Positions 53,478-63,400 of a DNA stretch of 64,000 nucleotides are shown piece by piece (within the stretch, counting starts at the first letter, position 1; each line of letters begins with the position of its first letter). This DNA is from Pelotalea chapellei (lineage in GTDB: Bacteria; Desulfobacterota; Desulfuromonadia; Geobacterales; Pseudopelobacteraceae), in contig NZ_JAHDYS010000012.1 of assembly GCF_018531195.1 (NCBI RefSeq), positions 1-64,000 of the forward strand. The letters are read 5' to 3'. A program made the translations under genes and the position numbers. A model generated the notes under the pieces. That model saw only the letters and a list, made by a program, of their open reading frames with translations. It searched no databases and was not told the origin of the DNA.

Positions 53478-56072
53478 CTATTTATTTTTGTCGGTTTCAG
53501 CAGCGGGTAAAACAACATAAAAACAACTTCCTGCCTCCGGTTCCGACTCCACCCAGATGGAGCCCCCCAGTCTGTCGATAATCCGTCGTGACATGGTCAG
53601 CCCCAACCCTTGACCCACAGTGTCAGTTGGATTGAGTCGCTGGAAAATATCCCAGATCGTCATCTGATGTTCCCGAGCAATGCCAATGCCATTATCTTCG
53701 ACACAATAGCGGACACTTTCAGCGAATTGTACACTATATACCTTAATGACAAGAGGTCTTTCAGCAGAACGATATTTAAGGGCATTATCCAGAAGATTGC
53801 TGAAGACCTGAATGACTTGACCGGCATCGGCATTACAGTCATGCAGGTAATATAATTCAATCCTGGCGCCCGCTTTTTCCAATTGGAAAGCCATGGAAGA
53901 AACAATTTTCTCCAAAATGAGGCGCATGTCAAGCGTCTCGAAATTGAGCGCCGCTTGCCCCAAACGGGAAAGCCGCGAGAGACCATTTAACAGACCGTCC
54001 ATTTTTTCTATGCTGCTGGCAATAAATCCTAAAGATTTTGGTATGTCTTCTTGCAAGTGTCCGTCAAATATCCGACTCATTCCGGTTGGCAGTTCCAATG
54101 ATTCAACCAACTGCTCCACTTCTTTGCAACTCTTGCCCAGCTTGCGACTGAATCCCTGGATGTTTACCAGCGGGGTGCGCAGGTCGTGTGAGACGATGTA
54201 AACAATGCCTTCCAGTTCTTTGTTCTTATGCCGAAGTTCCTGCATCAGCCTGTCGCGTTCGGCCTCGGCCCGTTTCCTGTCATTGATATCAACGACGGTA
54301 CCGATCAGTCCGGCCAATTCTCCCCTGCTGTCATTAAAGGTGGCTTTATAAAAGATACCATCGTGTGTTCCGCCACTGGCATACGGAACTTTGGCTTCAA
54401 AAACCTGCACCCCACAACGTTCAAACAGTTCAAGATCAGCTTTGTGAAACACCTCCGCTACGGCAGCCGGAAATAGTTGATGAACCGTCTTACCTACCAA
54501 TTCCTCTCGCGTTACACCCCAACTTTTTTCGAATGCCTTATTGCATCCCTGATACAGGCCATTGATATCTTTATAAAAAACAGGATTGGGGAGCGCATCT
54601 ATCAACGTTTGCAGAAAGTGCACCTGGCTAACCAGCTCATCCATCAGATGATCACGCTGTCGCTCGGTCAGTTTGCGCTCTTGTATCTCATGCTGCAATT
54701 CGCTGTTGGTGCGGGAAAGTTCCTGTGTCCTCTCGCCGACTCTCTGCTCCAACTGCTCCTTTGCAGAAAATATTTCCTGAAATTTCTGGCTGAGAGCATC
54801 CGCCATGACCTGAAAATTCTTGCTTAACTGCTCGATCTCCGCAACCGTGCTCACCGGCCATGACGTCAGTTTATCTTTCAGCAACCGCTCAGGCAGATCG
54901 GTTGTCAACCGTGACAGATGACGCAGCGGTGCTGCCAACCGACGGGAGGTGTACAGAGATGTTACAAGAATGAGCATATTGAGGCTTAACACCACCAGCA
55001 GCGCCCGTCTGTGATCTTTAAAAAGCAGTCTCTGGTAAGGGGCAAAGGGAGTATCTACTACAATAGTCCAGCCAGTGTCACTCCCCACTTGTAAGCGAAC
55101 TAAATAGGATGACCTCTGGACGCGTTGCCAGAGCGGCAACGTGGATGTCACTCTGGGAAGACAGTGTTGGATACCGTTGTCAGTGACGCTGCTGATTTCT
55201 CCGTCAGGACAAAAATCGAATGTCTCGTGCGATAGGCGCTCTTTAGCTGTGCTGGTAATCACCTTGCCAGCACCATCAAGCAGTGTGATTTCATGGAAGG
55301 ACTGACGCCGTGCTACCAGAAGCATATCCCGCAAGCTTTTGTTCAGTTGCGCCCCGGATACCGATTCGCCCCCTTCCTGCTTTTGCAACAGGCGTAGCTC
55401 ATACAGTGCGATACGTGAGTTATTTTCCAGCTCGTCATACATTCCATGCAGAAACCTTTTTTCAAAATCCCTGCCCTGAATAATAAGGATGATAATGGCC
55501 GGTATCATTACAAAAGCCATCATCAGGTTGAATATCAGTTGGTGGATAGGAGTGGAGTGGGTTTCGTCAGACTCTACGATGGCTGTGAGTCGGGGAAAAG
55601 AGGTCAGCAGCAGACTGGCCACCAAAGCATTGGAGATGCCGATCACCCAGTACATCATCAGGGCGGTTACAGTACCCAGCAGCGGCACCATCATCACATA
55701 GCGAAAAAACATCCAGAGTAACGGCGCTCCGATCAAAGGCCAGTAGAGCGAATCGCAGAGGATGATATTCCGGGATTTACTCCGTGACAACAACCAACCG
55801 ACAAAGAGCGGTTCACCACAGAGCCAGACCATAGCATAAGGATGACCGAAAAGAACCATCGTCCAGGATGATGCAATTACCCCAGCCAATAGCCCCCATC
55901 GAACCCCATACAGTCGTACGACCAGAAGGACAAAGATACTGCCGAACAGGTAGTTGAAGCCTATAAAAAGCCTGACAGCACAATAATTTCCAATGAAACC
56001 AGCACAGATCAGAAGTAACAGCAGAAGATAACCTTCCCGGCTGATTTTCGAGGGTGGCAATTTCTTAACCAT
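53478..56072 (-). CDS. Membrane-bound PAS sensor histidine kinase
   Basis: An 864-residue kinase. Residues 12-170 form an array of about six TM segments; a TM helix at 190-205 then leads into an extracytoplasmic part with TM2 at about 355-372 (ALLVVLSLNMLILVTSLY); a HAMP-like linker and coiled coil (LEQRVGERTQELSRTNSELQ) follow; then a PAS domain with PAC (ALPNPVFYKDINGLYQG...), HisKA (IVYIVSHDLRTPLVNIQGFSRKLG) and ATPase (LLDNALKYRSAERPLV, EDNGIGIA, GQGLGLTMSRRII). The phosphoacceptor His is in SHDLRTPL. It lies 36 bp before glmS, with no receiver near by. Signal unknown. Confidence 0.9.
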   Translation of the reverse strand: MVKKLPPSKISREGYLLLLLLICAGFIGNYCAVRLFIGFNYLFGSIFVLLVVRLYGVRWGLLAGVIASSWTMVLFGHPYAMVWLCGEPLFVGWLLSRSKSRNIILCDSLYWPLIGAPLLWMFFRYVMMVPLLGTVTALMMYWVIGISNALVASLLLTSFPRLTAIVESDETHSTPIHQLIFNLMMAFVMIPAIIILIIQGRDFEKRFLHGMYDELENNSRIALYELRLLQKQEGGESVSGAQLNKSLRDMLLVARRQSFHEITLLDGAGKVITSTAKERLSHETFDFCPDGEISSVTDNGIQHCLPRVTSTLPLWQRVQRSSYLVRLQVGSDTGWTIVVDTPFAPYQRLLFKDHRRALLVVLSLNMLILVTSLYTSRRLAAPLRHLSRLTTDLPERLLKDKLTSWPVSTVAEIEQLSKNFQVMADALSQKFQEIFSAKEQLEQRVGERTQELSRTNSELQHEIQERKLTERQRDHLMDELVSQVHFLQTLIDALPNPVFYKDINGLYQGCNKAFEKSWGVTREELVGKTVHQLFPAAVAEVFHKADLELFERCGVQVFEAKVPYASGGTHDGIFYKATFNDSRGELAGLIGTVVDINDRKRAEAERDRLMQELRHKNKELEGIVYIVSHDLRTPLVNIQGFSRKLGKSCKEVEQLVESLELPTGMSRIFDGHLQEDIPKSLGFIASSIEKMDGLLNGLSRLSRLGQAALNFETLDMRLILEKIVSSMAFQLEKAGARIELYYLHDCNADAGQVIQVFSNLLDNALKYRSAERPLVIKVYSVQFAESVRYCVEDNGIGIAREHQMTIWDIFQRLNPTDTVGQGLGLTMSRRIIDRLGGSIWVESEPEAGSCFYVVLPAAETDKNK

Positions 56073-56371
56073 TGCCGAACTTCCAACAGAATTCAGCAGC
56101 AGAGTTACTGTTTTCAGTGACTGTCGATACTATGGGCATAATCGGTGAAATGCTGGACAAAATGAGATACATACCGCTCCTGCTTCCATAATGTTGACTC
56201 CAGTATGTACCACATTTTACATTGGAGAGCACACACCATTTCAACACTCCATTCCGACTGAACCGGAACTTCTTGAACCAGGTCCTGTTTGTGGGTATGA
56301 TTACCGCGCTTTTAATTTAATGTTGCTGTTCTTTTCGCCATACCATGGCCCTACGACAAGGAGATTTAGTC
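56073..56371. other. Intergenic, no gene
   Basis: About 300 bp between the divergent kinase gene and the small beta-barrel gene; presumably holds both promoters. No clear site was recognised. Confidence 0.4.
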
Positions 56372-56836
56372 ATGAAACAAACACTTTTCGCCCTGCTTCT
56401 GATCCTCACACTCGCTTCCGGTGCGCTTGCCGCCGACACCATCAGTGCAGGTGTCCGGGCAGGAGCCACAGCAGGCACGAGCGGTTTTTCCACTGAGGTT
56501 TTTGCGGATTATCACATCAACAGGTTATTTTCCGTTGGCGCTACGATGGGTTATGTACTACTGGATCATAAGAATGTTTCGTCCGCCAGACGAGATGAAT
56601 CCATGCCTGTAACCGCTCTCGTCAAGCTTCGCGCGCCACTGCCGCTGCTGCAGCCCTATGTCGGTGTCGGACAGGCGCTGATCTTCCGCGACAAGCATGC
56701 CTCCACAGGATCTCCGGTTGTTGTTGCAGGCCTGGAATATCCCCTGCTGCCTTTTGTTTTTCTTAACGTCGAATATCGCCGCCAGTTTAACGATCAGTTG
56801 AACTTTATCGCCGGTGGAGCTGGGCTCAGGTTCTAA
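56372..56836 (+). CDS. Small outer-membrane beta-barrel protein
   Basis: A 154-residue precursor: signal peptide (MKQTLFALLLILTLASGALA) and about eight predicted amphipathic strands (SAGVRAGATAGTSGFSTEVFADYHI, FSVGATMGYVLLDH, MPVTALVKLRAPLPLLQPYVGVG), ending LNFIAGGAGLRF with a C-terminal Phe as a barrel signal. It resembles OmpW/OmpX-like barrel proteins of about 150 residues. AAGGAG lies 8 nt before the ATG. Its stop overlaps the ilvA start (TAATG). Confidence 0.85.
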   Translation: MKQTLFALLLILTLASGALAADTISAGVRAGATAGTSGFSTEVFADYHINRLFSVGATMGYVLLDHKNVSSARRDESMPVTALVKLRAPLPLLQPYVGVGQALIFRDKHASTGSPVVVAGLEYPLLPFVFLNVEYRRQFNDQLNFIAGGAGLRF

Positions 56837-58038
56837 TGCTTAACGAACTCATCCATGAAGCCTATGACCGGCTCAGAAAGCGCGTCCGCAAGACAGAGCT
56901 GATGTATTCCCATTACTATTCCGATCTGCTCGGCTCACCGCTCTTCTTCAAATGTGAAAATCTGCAGAGAACCGGTTCATTCAAGATCAGGGGCGCCCTC
57001 AATTTCATGACCTCCCAATCGCGGGAGGCGCTGAAAAAGGGAGTCATCACTGCATCGGCCGGCAATCATGCCCAGGGCGTCGCCTTTTCTGCTGACCTGC
57101 TGGGTGTGCAAGCCACGATCTACATGCCGGAAATTACTCCTCCCCAAAAGGTGCAGGCCACCAGGGACTACGGTGCAGAGGTGGTATTGACCGGAAGAAA
57201 TTTCGATGAAGCCTGCGCCGCGGCATGGGAAGCGCAACGTGCCACAGGAGCGCTGTTCGTTCACCCTTTTGATGACGAACTTGTCATGGCCGGCCAGGGC
57301 ACCATTGCCCTTGAAATCCTGGAAGAACTTCCTGACGTGCAGAATCTGATCGTACCGGTCGGAGGAGGAGGACTGATTGCCGGCATGGCAGCAGCCATTC
57401 GTGAAATGGCACCCCACGTACGCATCATTGGCGTCGAATCCATGGCCGCTCCTTCAATGTCTGCATCTTTTGAAAAAAAACAGCCTTGTGAAAAAGCTGT
57501 CAGCATCACCCTGGCAGACGGTATTGCCGTAAAGTTGCCTGGCACAAAGACTGTGCCGGTGATATGTGACCTTGTGGATGAAATTGTTACTGTTGAGGAA
57601 GAGGAAATAGCCCTGGCAATCGTTTCTTTGCTGGAAAAAACAAAGTTACTCGTGGAGGGGGCTGGGGCAGTACCCCTCGCGGCACTGCTGCACGGCAGAA
57701 TCAAGGGAATAAGCGGCAAGACAGTCTGTCTGCTCTCAGGCGGGAATATCGATGTCAAAACCATTGCTACGGTAGTTGAACGTGGCATGCTGGCAGCTGG
57801 GCGTTACCTCAGACTGACCATCGAACTGGATGATCTTCCCGGAGCTCTTGCTACTCTTTCTGCTGATATCGCCGCCACTCGAGCCAATATCTTCCTGATC
57901 AACCATGACCGTCGTTCAAAATCACTTGCCTTGGGGCGGACAGATGTATCTCTTGAACTTGAAACAAGGGGCTATGAGCACATCAAGGAGGTTGTGGGGT
58001 ATCTGGAGAACAAAGGATACAGTCTTACGGTGGGATGA
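56836..58038 (+). CDS. ilvA: Threonine ammonia-lyase (IlvA)
   Basis: A 400-residue PLP enzyme. ENLQRTGSFKIRGALNF holds the PLP lysine; ASAGNHAQGVAFSA and VPVGGGGLIAGMAAAI bind the cofactor phosphate; VCLLSGGNIDVKTI follows. A single C-terminal ACT-like domain (LTIELDDLPGALATLSADIAATRANIF) is present. This shorter one-ACT form, about 400 residues, resembles the TdcB/clostridial type rather than the 510-residue E. coli IlvA with two ACT-like domains. It makes 2-oxobutyrate for isoleucine synthesis or threonine catabolism. The gene overlaps the barrel gene by one base. Confidence 0.93.
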   Translation: MLNELIHEAYDRLRKRVRKTELMYSHYYSDLLGSPLFFKCENLQRTGSFKIRGALNFMTSQSREALKKGVITASAGNHAQGVAFSADLLGVQATIYMPEITPPQKVQATRDYGAEVVLTGRNFDEACAAAWEAQRATGALFVHPFDDELVMAGQGTIALEILEELPDVQNLIVPVGGGGLIAGMAAAIREMAPHVRIIGVESMAAPSMSASFEKKQPCEKAVSITLADGIAVKLPGTKTVPVICDLVDEIVTVEEEEIALAIVSLLEKTKLLVEGAGAVPLAALLHGRIKGISGKTVCLLSGGNIDVKTIATVVERGMLAAGRYLRLTIELDDLPGALATLSADIAATRANIFLINHDRRSKSLALGRTDVSLELETRGYEHIKEVVGYLENKGYSLTVG

Positions 58039-58124
58039 GGCAGCAAACTGGATCGGGGACGTGGGAGGTGTGAGAGGTGTCTACCGGTCCCTAGTCCCCT
58101 GATCCCTTGTACCAGTTCCTGTTT

Positions 58125-58502
58125 CTACTCTGGATTAGTGCGGAGTCCTGCAGCGATGTTGAAGTCGATATCGATTACTATGGACAACTTTTCAGGATCC
58201 GGATACGCCATTATCTCAAACAATCGTTTGTCAATGAAAATACTTAAGTTAAGAATATCCTCACGCAATTTCTTCGGCAATGGATTCTCTGGGTCAGAGA
58301 GTTCAGCCTGAAAAAAACTCCATACCTTTTGATTAAACTTTACTGCTTCTAATAGTTTCTGATCTCGATCTGATTCCGCCCAATTTTCTTGTACCTGCTT
58401 CAGCATAATTCCAGCACGTGAAAGTACAGAAGCTTCCAGTTCCCTGCCGCTTAAGCTCTCTTTTTGCATATTAATATAAGCATTAGCTGCGTTCTGATAC
58501 AT
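58125..58502 (-). CDS. flaF: Flagellar biosynthesis regulator FlaF
   Basis: A 125-residue protein that I read as FlaF: NAANAYINMQKESLSGRELEASVLSRAGIMLKQVQENW, then AVKFNQKVWSFFQAEL and LREDILNLSIFIDKRLFEI, the usual order of helices and the NxxxWxxF core. FlaF is an alphaproteobacterial chaperone-like regulator of flagellin secretion and translation, working with FlbT. Here it is at the end of the flagellin module and overlaps flbT by 20 bp. This co-occurrence with FlbT and a flagellin supports the call. Confidence 0.82.
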   Translation of the reverse strand: MYQNAANAYINMQKESLSGRELEASVLSRAGIMLKQVQENWAESDRDQKLLEAVKFNQKVWSFFQAELSDPENPLPKKLREDILNLSIFIDKRLFEIMAYPDPEKLSIVIDIDFNIAAGLRTNPE

Positions 58503-58881
58503 GTCTTAGCAACTCCTCTTCGTATGAAATCAACTCTTTTGATTTTCTCAGGGCCTTATAAAATTCACCATTAACAATAAACTGACTAATTGAGGAAAGC
58601 AAGTCTTTCATACTGGGTGCTGCCTTTACAATATCTTCCACCAAAGTCCAATAAATTTGAGAGAGTTCAGGGGTCAGGCCATCACCTATGTACATGAGCT
58701 GAACTATCAGGTAGATACGCTTGCATGGTGTATTGGCCTCTCCCTCCACCATTATGTCTTTTTGGCGAAGAACAGGAACTTTGTTTTCCACATGAAGATG
58801 GGATGCAATAGAGCCGTTCCGCAAAACGGCCCCTCCAATAATCACTTTCTCGTGCGGCTTAAGAACAACTTTCAGTGACAT
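58483..58881 (-). CDS. flbT: Flagellin translation regulator FlbT
   Basis: A 132-residue protein: MSLKVVLKPHEKVIIGGAVL, RNGSIASHLHVENKVPVLRQKDIMVEGEANTPCKRIYLIVQLMYIG, which is the FlbT family order (KPGE...INGAVI, LREKDIL, ADTPARRLYF..QLAY in known members). In Caulobacter FlbT binds the 5' leader of flagellin mRNA and promotes its decay when the hook is incomplete. The start at 58881 has AAAGGGA 6 nt upstream. It lies just after a 202-residue unknown gene and overlaps flaF. Likely target: the flagellin leader at 60384-60445. Confidence 0.88.
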   Translation of the reverse strand: MSLKVVLKPHEKVIIGGAVLRNGSIASHLHVENKVPVLRQKDIMVEGEANTPCKRIYLIVQLMYIGDGLTPELSQIYWTLVEDIVKAAPSMKDLLSSISQFIVNGEFYKALRKSKELISYEEELLRHVSERS

Positions 58882-58882
58882 G

Positions 58883-59491
58883 TCAAATCCCTTTAATGCT
58901 GTTTCCCATTGCTTCTTGGACAAGGCTTACCTGACTTTTAAGACTGTCAAGTTGTTCCACAACAACCTTTACATGCGAATCAGGAACATTGTTGGGAAGC
59001 TGGGGCAACTGGATACTGTGGGATTGTCCTGAAAATAAATTATCCCACAAGTGCTGGACCTTTTCATATATGGGGGGCGGCGGTGGAGGAATCATGAGGC
59101 TGGTAATTTCTTTCTGCAAACCACTGTAACCCGCAAGAAGATCGATTCTCTCCGTACTTCCCTGCAGGAAAGGGGGATATTGCTTAACAATAGTCTCTAG
59201 CTTAACTTTCATTTCATCTATCAGCTTTGCCCCTTCACTCAGCGTCTCATTTGTCTGCCTAACATTTCTTGCAGTTGAGACAAGAAGATCATCGACACTA
59301 CCAAATTTTTGAAGTGTGTCCAATGTATTTCTGGAAATTTCCAGCTGAATGGTGACTTTATCATTTCCAGTCACACCGTCTGTTTTGGAGGAATATAGCT
59401 GGGGCTGCGGCTGTTTGGGGAAGAGTGAATTCGGAAGCAGATTTTGAGAAGCAATGGCAGTAATTCTTTGATCGGCGGTATTAATTTCCAT
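58883..59491 (-). CDS. Unknown flagellin-module protein
   Basis: A 202-residue protein with no signal peptide or TM segment. It is helical, with a likely coiled coil at about 60-105 (ARNVRQTNETLSEGAKLIDEMK), a PPPPPP run near residue 137 and a C-terminal helix (HVKVVVEQLDSLKSQVSLVQEAMG). AGGAGG lies before the ATG. It sits between flagellin and flbT in the same direction, 1 bp from flbT, which suggests a flagellar accessory or chaperone. I do not recognise a family. Confidence 0.8.
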   Translation of the reverse strand: MEINTADQRITAIASQNLLPNSLFPKQPQPQLYSSKTDGVTGNDKVTIQLEISRNTLDTLQKFGSVDDLLVSTARNVRQTNETLSEGAKLIDEMKVKLETIVKQYPPFLQGSTERIDLLAGYSGLQKEITSLMIPPPPPPIYEKVQHLWDNLFSGQSHSIQLPQLPNNVPDSHVKVVVEQLDSLKSQVSLVQEAMGNSIKGI

Positions 59492-59514
59492 ACAACGCCT
59501 CCTGAAGGACCTTC

Positions 59515-59548
59515 AAAAAAAACGGGAAGGGGTTTCCCCCTCCCCGTT
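59515..59548 (-). terminator. Intrinsic terminator after flagellin
   Basis: Read on minus, a 12-bp GC-rich stem (AACGGGGAGGGG at 59548-59537 and CCCCTTCCCGTT at 59532-59521, one mismatch) with a 4-nt loop runs into a T run (59522-59515). It lies 20 bp past the flagellin stop, so flagellin is mostly transcribed alone while flbT and flaF receive read-through. Confidence 0.88.
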
Positions 59549-59567
59549 AAGAGGTTGCTGATGATAA

Positions 59568-60383
59568 TTAGAACAAACGGAGTACTGACTGAGCTGCCTG
59601 AGAAGACATGCTCAGAGCTGTAGTACCCAGAGACTGACGGGTCTGCAGCATCAACATGTTCGCCCCTTCTGTGTTCATGTCGGCGAGGGTAAGGCCATCA
59701 GCACCTTGCTGCAGGGTGTTGATCATGTTGGCGGTGAAGTCCTGACGGGTGGTGATGACGGACAGGTTACTGGCCAGTGTGGAAGACTTGGTGCGCAGAA
59801 CGGACAGAGCGCCGTCCATGTTTGACAGTGCCTGCGTTACGTTGCCAACAACGGCCCAGTTTGCAGCGGAGGTGACGCCCAGAGATGCAGCATCTGCTTT
59901 GAAACCGTTGACGGTCAGGTTTGCATCGCCGGTCTTCTGGCTGAACTCGATTGAGAGGGTACCGTCGGTGAGCAGATTGGTACCGCGGTAGCCGGCGTCG
60001 CTTGCCAGTGTGGTGATCTGGGTCTTAATGGCGACGAACTGGCTCTCATAGGTTGCCTGTGACAAGGTATCGTTGGTTGACTGGGCGGCACTGGCAAGAC
60101 CTTTAGCGGACTGGATCAGGGCAGTGATGGCGGAGATGCCGTTGTCAGCGCCTTTGATGGTCTGAACTGCTTCGCTCATGCTGTCTTTGCGGTCAGCGAG
60201 GTCGCTGGCGCGGTTGTTGGCTGCCTGTGCAGCAAAGAAGTTGGTCGGGTTGTCGAGGGCGGTGTTAACCTTCTTGCCGCTGCCCAGACGCTCTTGGGTA
60301 AGAGAAACTTGTCTAGCTGTCTGCTGGAGGCCGAGGAGGTTGTTTCTCATACCTGCTGTGAGGGAGATGTCTGAAATTGCCAT
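59568..60383 (-). CDS. fliC: Flagellin
   Basis: A 271-residue flagellin. N-terminal D0/D1 part: LTAGMRNNLLGLQQTARQVSLTQERLGSGKKVNTALDNPTNFFAAQAANNRASDL; C-terminal D1/D0 part: LSVITTRQDFTANMINTLQQGADGLTLADMNTEGANMLMLQTRQSLGTTALSMSSQAAQSVLRLF. The middle, variable part is very short. The pattern (RSN..L NPTNFF...ASDL and D0 ending QSVLRLF) resembles alphaproteobacterial flagellins of the FljK type. AAGGAG precedes the ATG. A sigma-28 promoter and two leader hairpins lie upstream, and flbT/flaF downstream. Confidence 0.95.
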   Translation of the reverse strand: MAISDISLTAGMRNNLLGLQQTARQVSLTQERLGSGKKVNTALDNPTNFFAAQAANNRASDLADRKDSMSEAVQTIKGADNGISAITALIQSAKGLASAAQSTNDTLSQATYESQFVAIKTQITTLASDAGYRGTNLLTDGTLSIEFSQKTGDANLTVNGFKADAASLGVTSAANWAVVGNVTQALSNMDGALSVLRTKSSTLASNLSVITTRQDFTANMINTLQQGADGLTLADMNTEGANMLMLQTRQSLGTTALSMSSQAAQSVLRLF

Positions 60384-60405
60384 GGTAATGCTCCTTTCTG
60401 GTTTG

Positions 60406-60436
60406 CCGGTATTCTTACCGGTTGCGCTTTCTGCGC
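60406..60436 (-). other. Hairpins in the flagellin mRNA leader
   Basis: Two small stems lie in the 5' leader between the predicted start of transcription (about 60440) and the flagellin ribosome site: GCGC at 60424-60427 with GCGC at 60433-60436, and CCGGTA at 60406-60411 with TACCGG at 60416-60421 (loop of 4). They are candidate binding sites for FlbT, encoded downstream. Confidence 0.5.
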
Positions 60437-60445
60437 TTACAACTC

Positions 60446-60472
60446 GTATCGTCCTCGCTGATTATTACTTTA
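60446..60472 (-). promoter_or_regulatory. Sigma-28 (FliA) promoter of flagellin
   Basis: On minus: TAAA (60472-60469), 15 bp spacer, GACGATAC (60453-60446). The consensus for FliA is TAAA-N15-GCCGATAA, so 6 of 8 bases match in the -10 element with the exact spacing. It lies 63 bp from the flagellin ATG. Confidence 0.8.
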
Positions 60473-60482
60473 GCATTTTTTT

Positions 60483-63400
60483 TCACCTATTGCGTAAGAC
60501 AGTATTTAGCCTGTTATTCCAAGTCTCTAGGCGTAGCTGGCTGGGCCGAAAGTAGGGCGTTTCAGCCGGGACAGTTTTCAACGTAGTGGAAAACAGCCCT
60601 GGAAGACTCAGCATCAGTACCTGCAGGTCGCATGTCGGCAGCATCTCACCGTGGGAGACAACCTCGCTGACGCCGCATACTGAGGTTACCAAAGATGCCA
60701 GAGGCGATTGGCAGCTTACCACAACACGGTAACCTGCCTCGGCCAGCATTGGCAGATAACGGACAAACTGGATCGTGTCTCCGTAGCCCTGCTCGCAGTG
60801 GACTAAAACCGAGGTGCCTTTTGGATGTGTGCCGAGTTGTCCCTGTCGAATCATAGGCCATGGCGGAATCTGGCCTGGCGAAAGCCTCTGCAGGCGCCAT
60901 TCAAGGTGCTCCCACCCTTCTCGGTATCTGCCCAATGCCAAAAGGGAGTATGCCAGATTCAGATGTCCCGCAACATGGTCTGGCTGCAGCGTCAGCACTC
61001 GACTGAAGGCAGCAACTGCTTCGGCATATCTGCCAAGAAGCGCCAGCGAGGCACCCACATCCAGGTGCGCATCAGGAGAGTTGGTATTCATACGCATCGT
61101 CGCCTGATGGTTTTCCAGTTGCTGTTCCAGAAATTGACGTTCCCGGGAAAGCCCGCCATGGGCACGGGGAGCGGTTAGGTTTTTGCCGTGCAGATCAACC
61201 GGATTGGCTGAAAGCTTCGCCAGCCGACTAGTCACCTCACGAATGACACTGCCCCAATCACCGTGGTCCGGTTGCCGGAAAAGCCTTACGCTCGGATACC
61301 AGGGGCAGTCACTTCGATCTATTGACCAGCGCCAGTCAGCAACGTGAGAAAGTAGCACCCAGGTGGGGCGGCCTGTGGCCGCAGCAAGATGTGCAACCGA
61401 TGTGTCGATTGTAATTATCAGATCAAGTTTTGCCATCAGGGCCGCTGTATCCTCGAAATCGCGAATTTGTGCCGTGAGATCCAATAAACGGGCACTCCCC
61501 GACTCCGGTGCTTCCAGCTGCAGACTCACGAAGGTGACATTCGGCACGTCCAACAGGGGCCGCAGTGCGCTGAAGGGACAGCTGCGCTTGCGATTCAACG
61601 GGTTGTCAAGCCGCCCGGTCCACGCCAGGCCAACAAGCAAACCCTCATCCCGAAGCAGGGCTGTCTGATGGGTAATGCCCTCCTGATAAGGTTTTGCCTC
61701 TGTCGTGACACCACTGTTCCCCAAGTTTAGCACTCGGTTGCTCAGAGCCTCGGCCACCGAGGCCATCAGTGAAGACCAATCCCCCCTGCAGGGTTGACGG
61801 AACAGTCGCATGCTGGGATACCAAGGGCTGTCATGGCGGTATTCCAGCCAACGCCACTCAGCCACATGGGGCAGCACAACCCACGTTTGAATGCCAAGAG
61901 CGCCGGCCAGATGAGCAGTGACAGTATCGATTGTAATGATCAGGTCAAGGTTCGCCATGTAGGCGGCTGTATCGGCAAAGTCTTGAATATGCGTCGTCAG
62001 ATCAACGATTGGATGATCAGAACTGAAACTATTGATCTGATCTGCACCCAGCCCAATCTGCAGAGTGTGGAACTCTACTCCGGGAACATCCCATAGCGGC
62101 GCAAACATATGTAACGGGCAGGAACGTTTCCGATTAAGGACTTGGCTCTGTTTTGCAAACCAGACCAATCCGATCCTGAATTTGCGGGATTGCCCGATAC
62201 GCTGGCGCCAGGCTTCAACATCCGCCGACGATGGGGACAGGTAGGAAGACTGGGCGGGAATGGTCTCCACGATTGTTCCGAAAACCAGCGGCAGAGACAT
62301 CATTGGCAGGTGGCAATCAAAATGCGGAAGCGGTTCACCGGCAACAATTACAGCAGCTACACCGGAGACAGATTCCAGCAGCCGTTTCAAAGCCGGCACC
62401 TGGCATTCGACAATGACCTTGCCGCCACGTTGTGCAACCAGCGGGACATAGCGCACAAACTGAATGCTATCGCCGAAACCCTGCTCAGCGTGCAGCAGGA
62501 TCGTCCTACCATTCAGTTCCGAGCCATCCCAACGGGGCTGCTCGAATCCCCGCTCCGGCACCGGGTTTGTCTTCCTGAAGCGCCACTCGAACTCCTTCCA
62601 ACCTTCGCCATAGTAGCCGCCGGCGAGAAGCGCGGCAGCCAGATTCCAATGTCCTTCAGCATAATCGGGCTGTAAATCAACTAGGTGGCGAAGCGTGGCC
62701 GTTGCTTTGCTCAGCTCCCCCTGCGCAATCAATGCCACGCCAAGGTTGTTGAGCATGGTGGACTGGTCTGGAAGCAACGCCAATGCCTGGCGATAGCACG
62801 ACTCCGCTTCCTCCAGTCTGTCCAGGCTGTGGAATGCGGTCCCGAGCAGGTTCCAGCCGGTCACCCAATCCTTGTCTCGGTCCAGAGCAACGCTATAGGC
62901 GGTGATGGCTTCCTCGAACTTCTCCTCAGCCTGATACGTTTCGGCAATTCCCTGAATCGCTTCCAGGCACAAGCCATCGATCGCCAGGGCCTGCTCAAAG
63001 TACCTGCGTGCTTCATCGTACATCTTCTTTTCTCTGGCGATCTCCCCTTGGCAGAGAAGGGCGGGTAGAAAGTCAGGCTTAAGCTCAAGCGAGCGTTTGT
63101 AACAGGCACTTGCCTGATCGAGCTTACCCCATGAGCGGTAAGCATTGCCCATATTGAACAGGGCTTGAAGAAAATCTGGCTGGTGCAGCAGCGCTAGACG
63201 ATAACACTCAATGGCTTCATCGAATCTGGACAGGGCATCAAGGGCCGCACCCCGGTTGCAGTAAGCATCCACATATCCCGGCTCCAGTGCCGCAGCATGG
63301 GAAAATACCAATTCTGCCCTGGCAGGCTCACCTTTTCCCATCATCGAGATCCCAAGCTGGTTATGGAAGGCGGGATTTTCGAGCTGCTGTGCAAGCTCCT

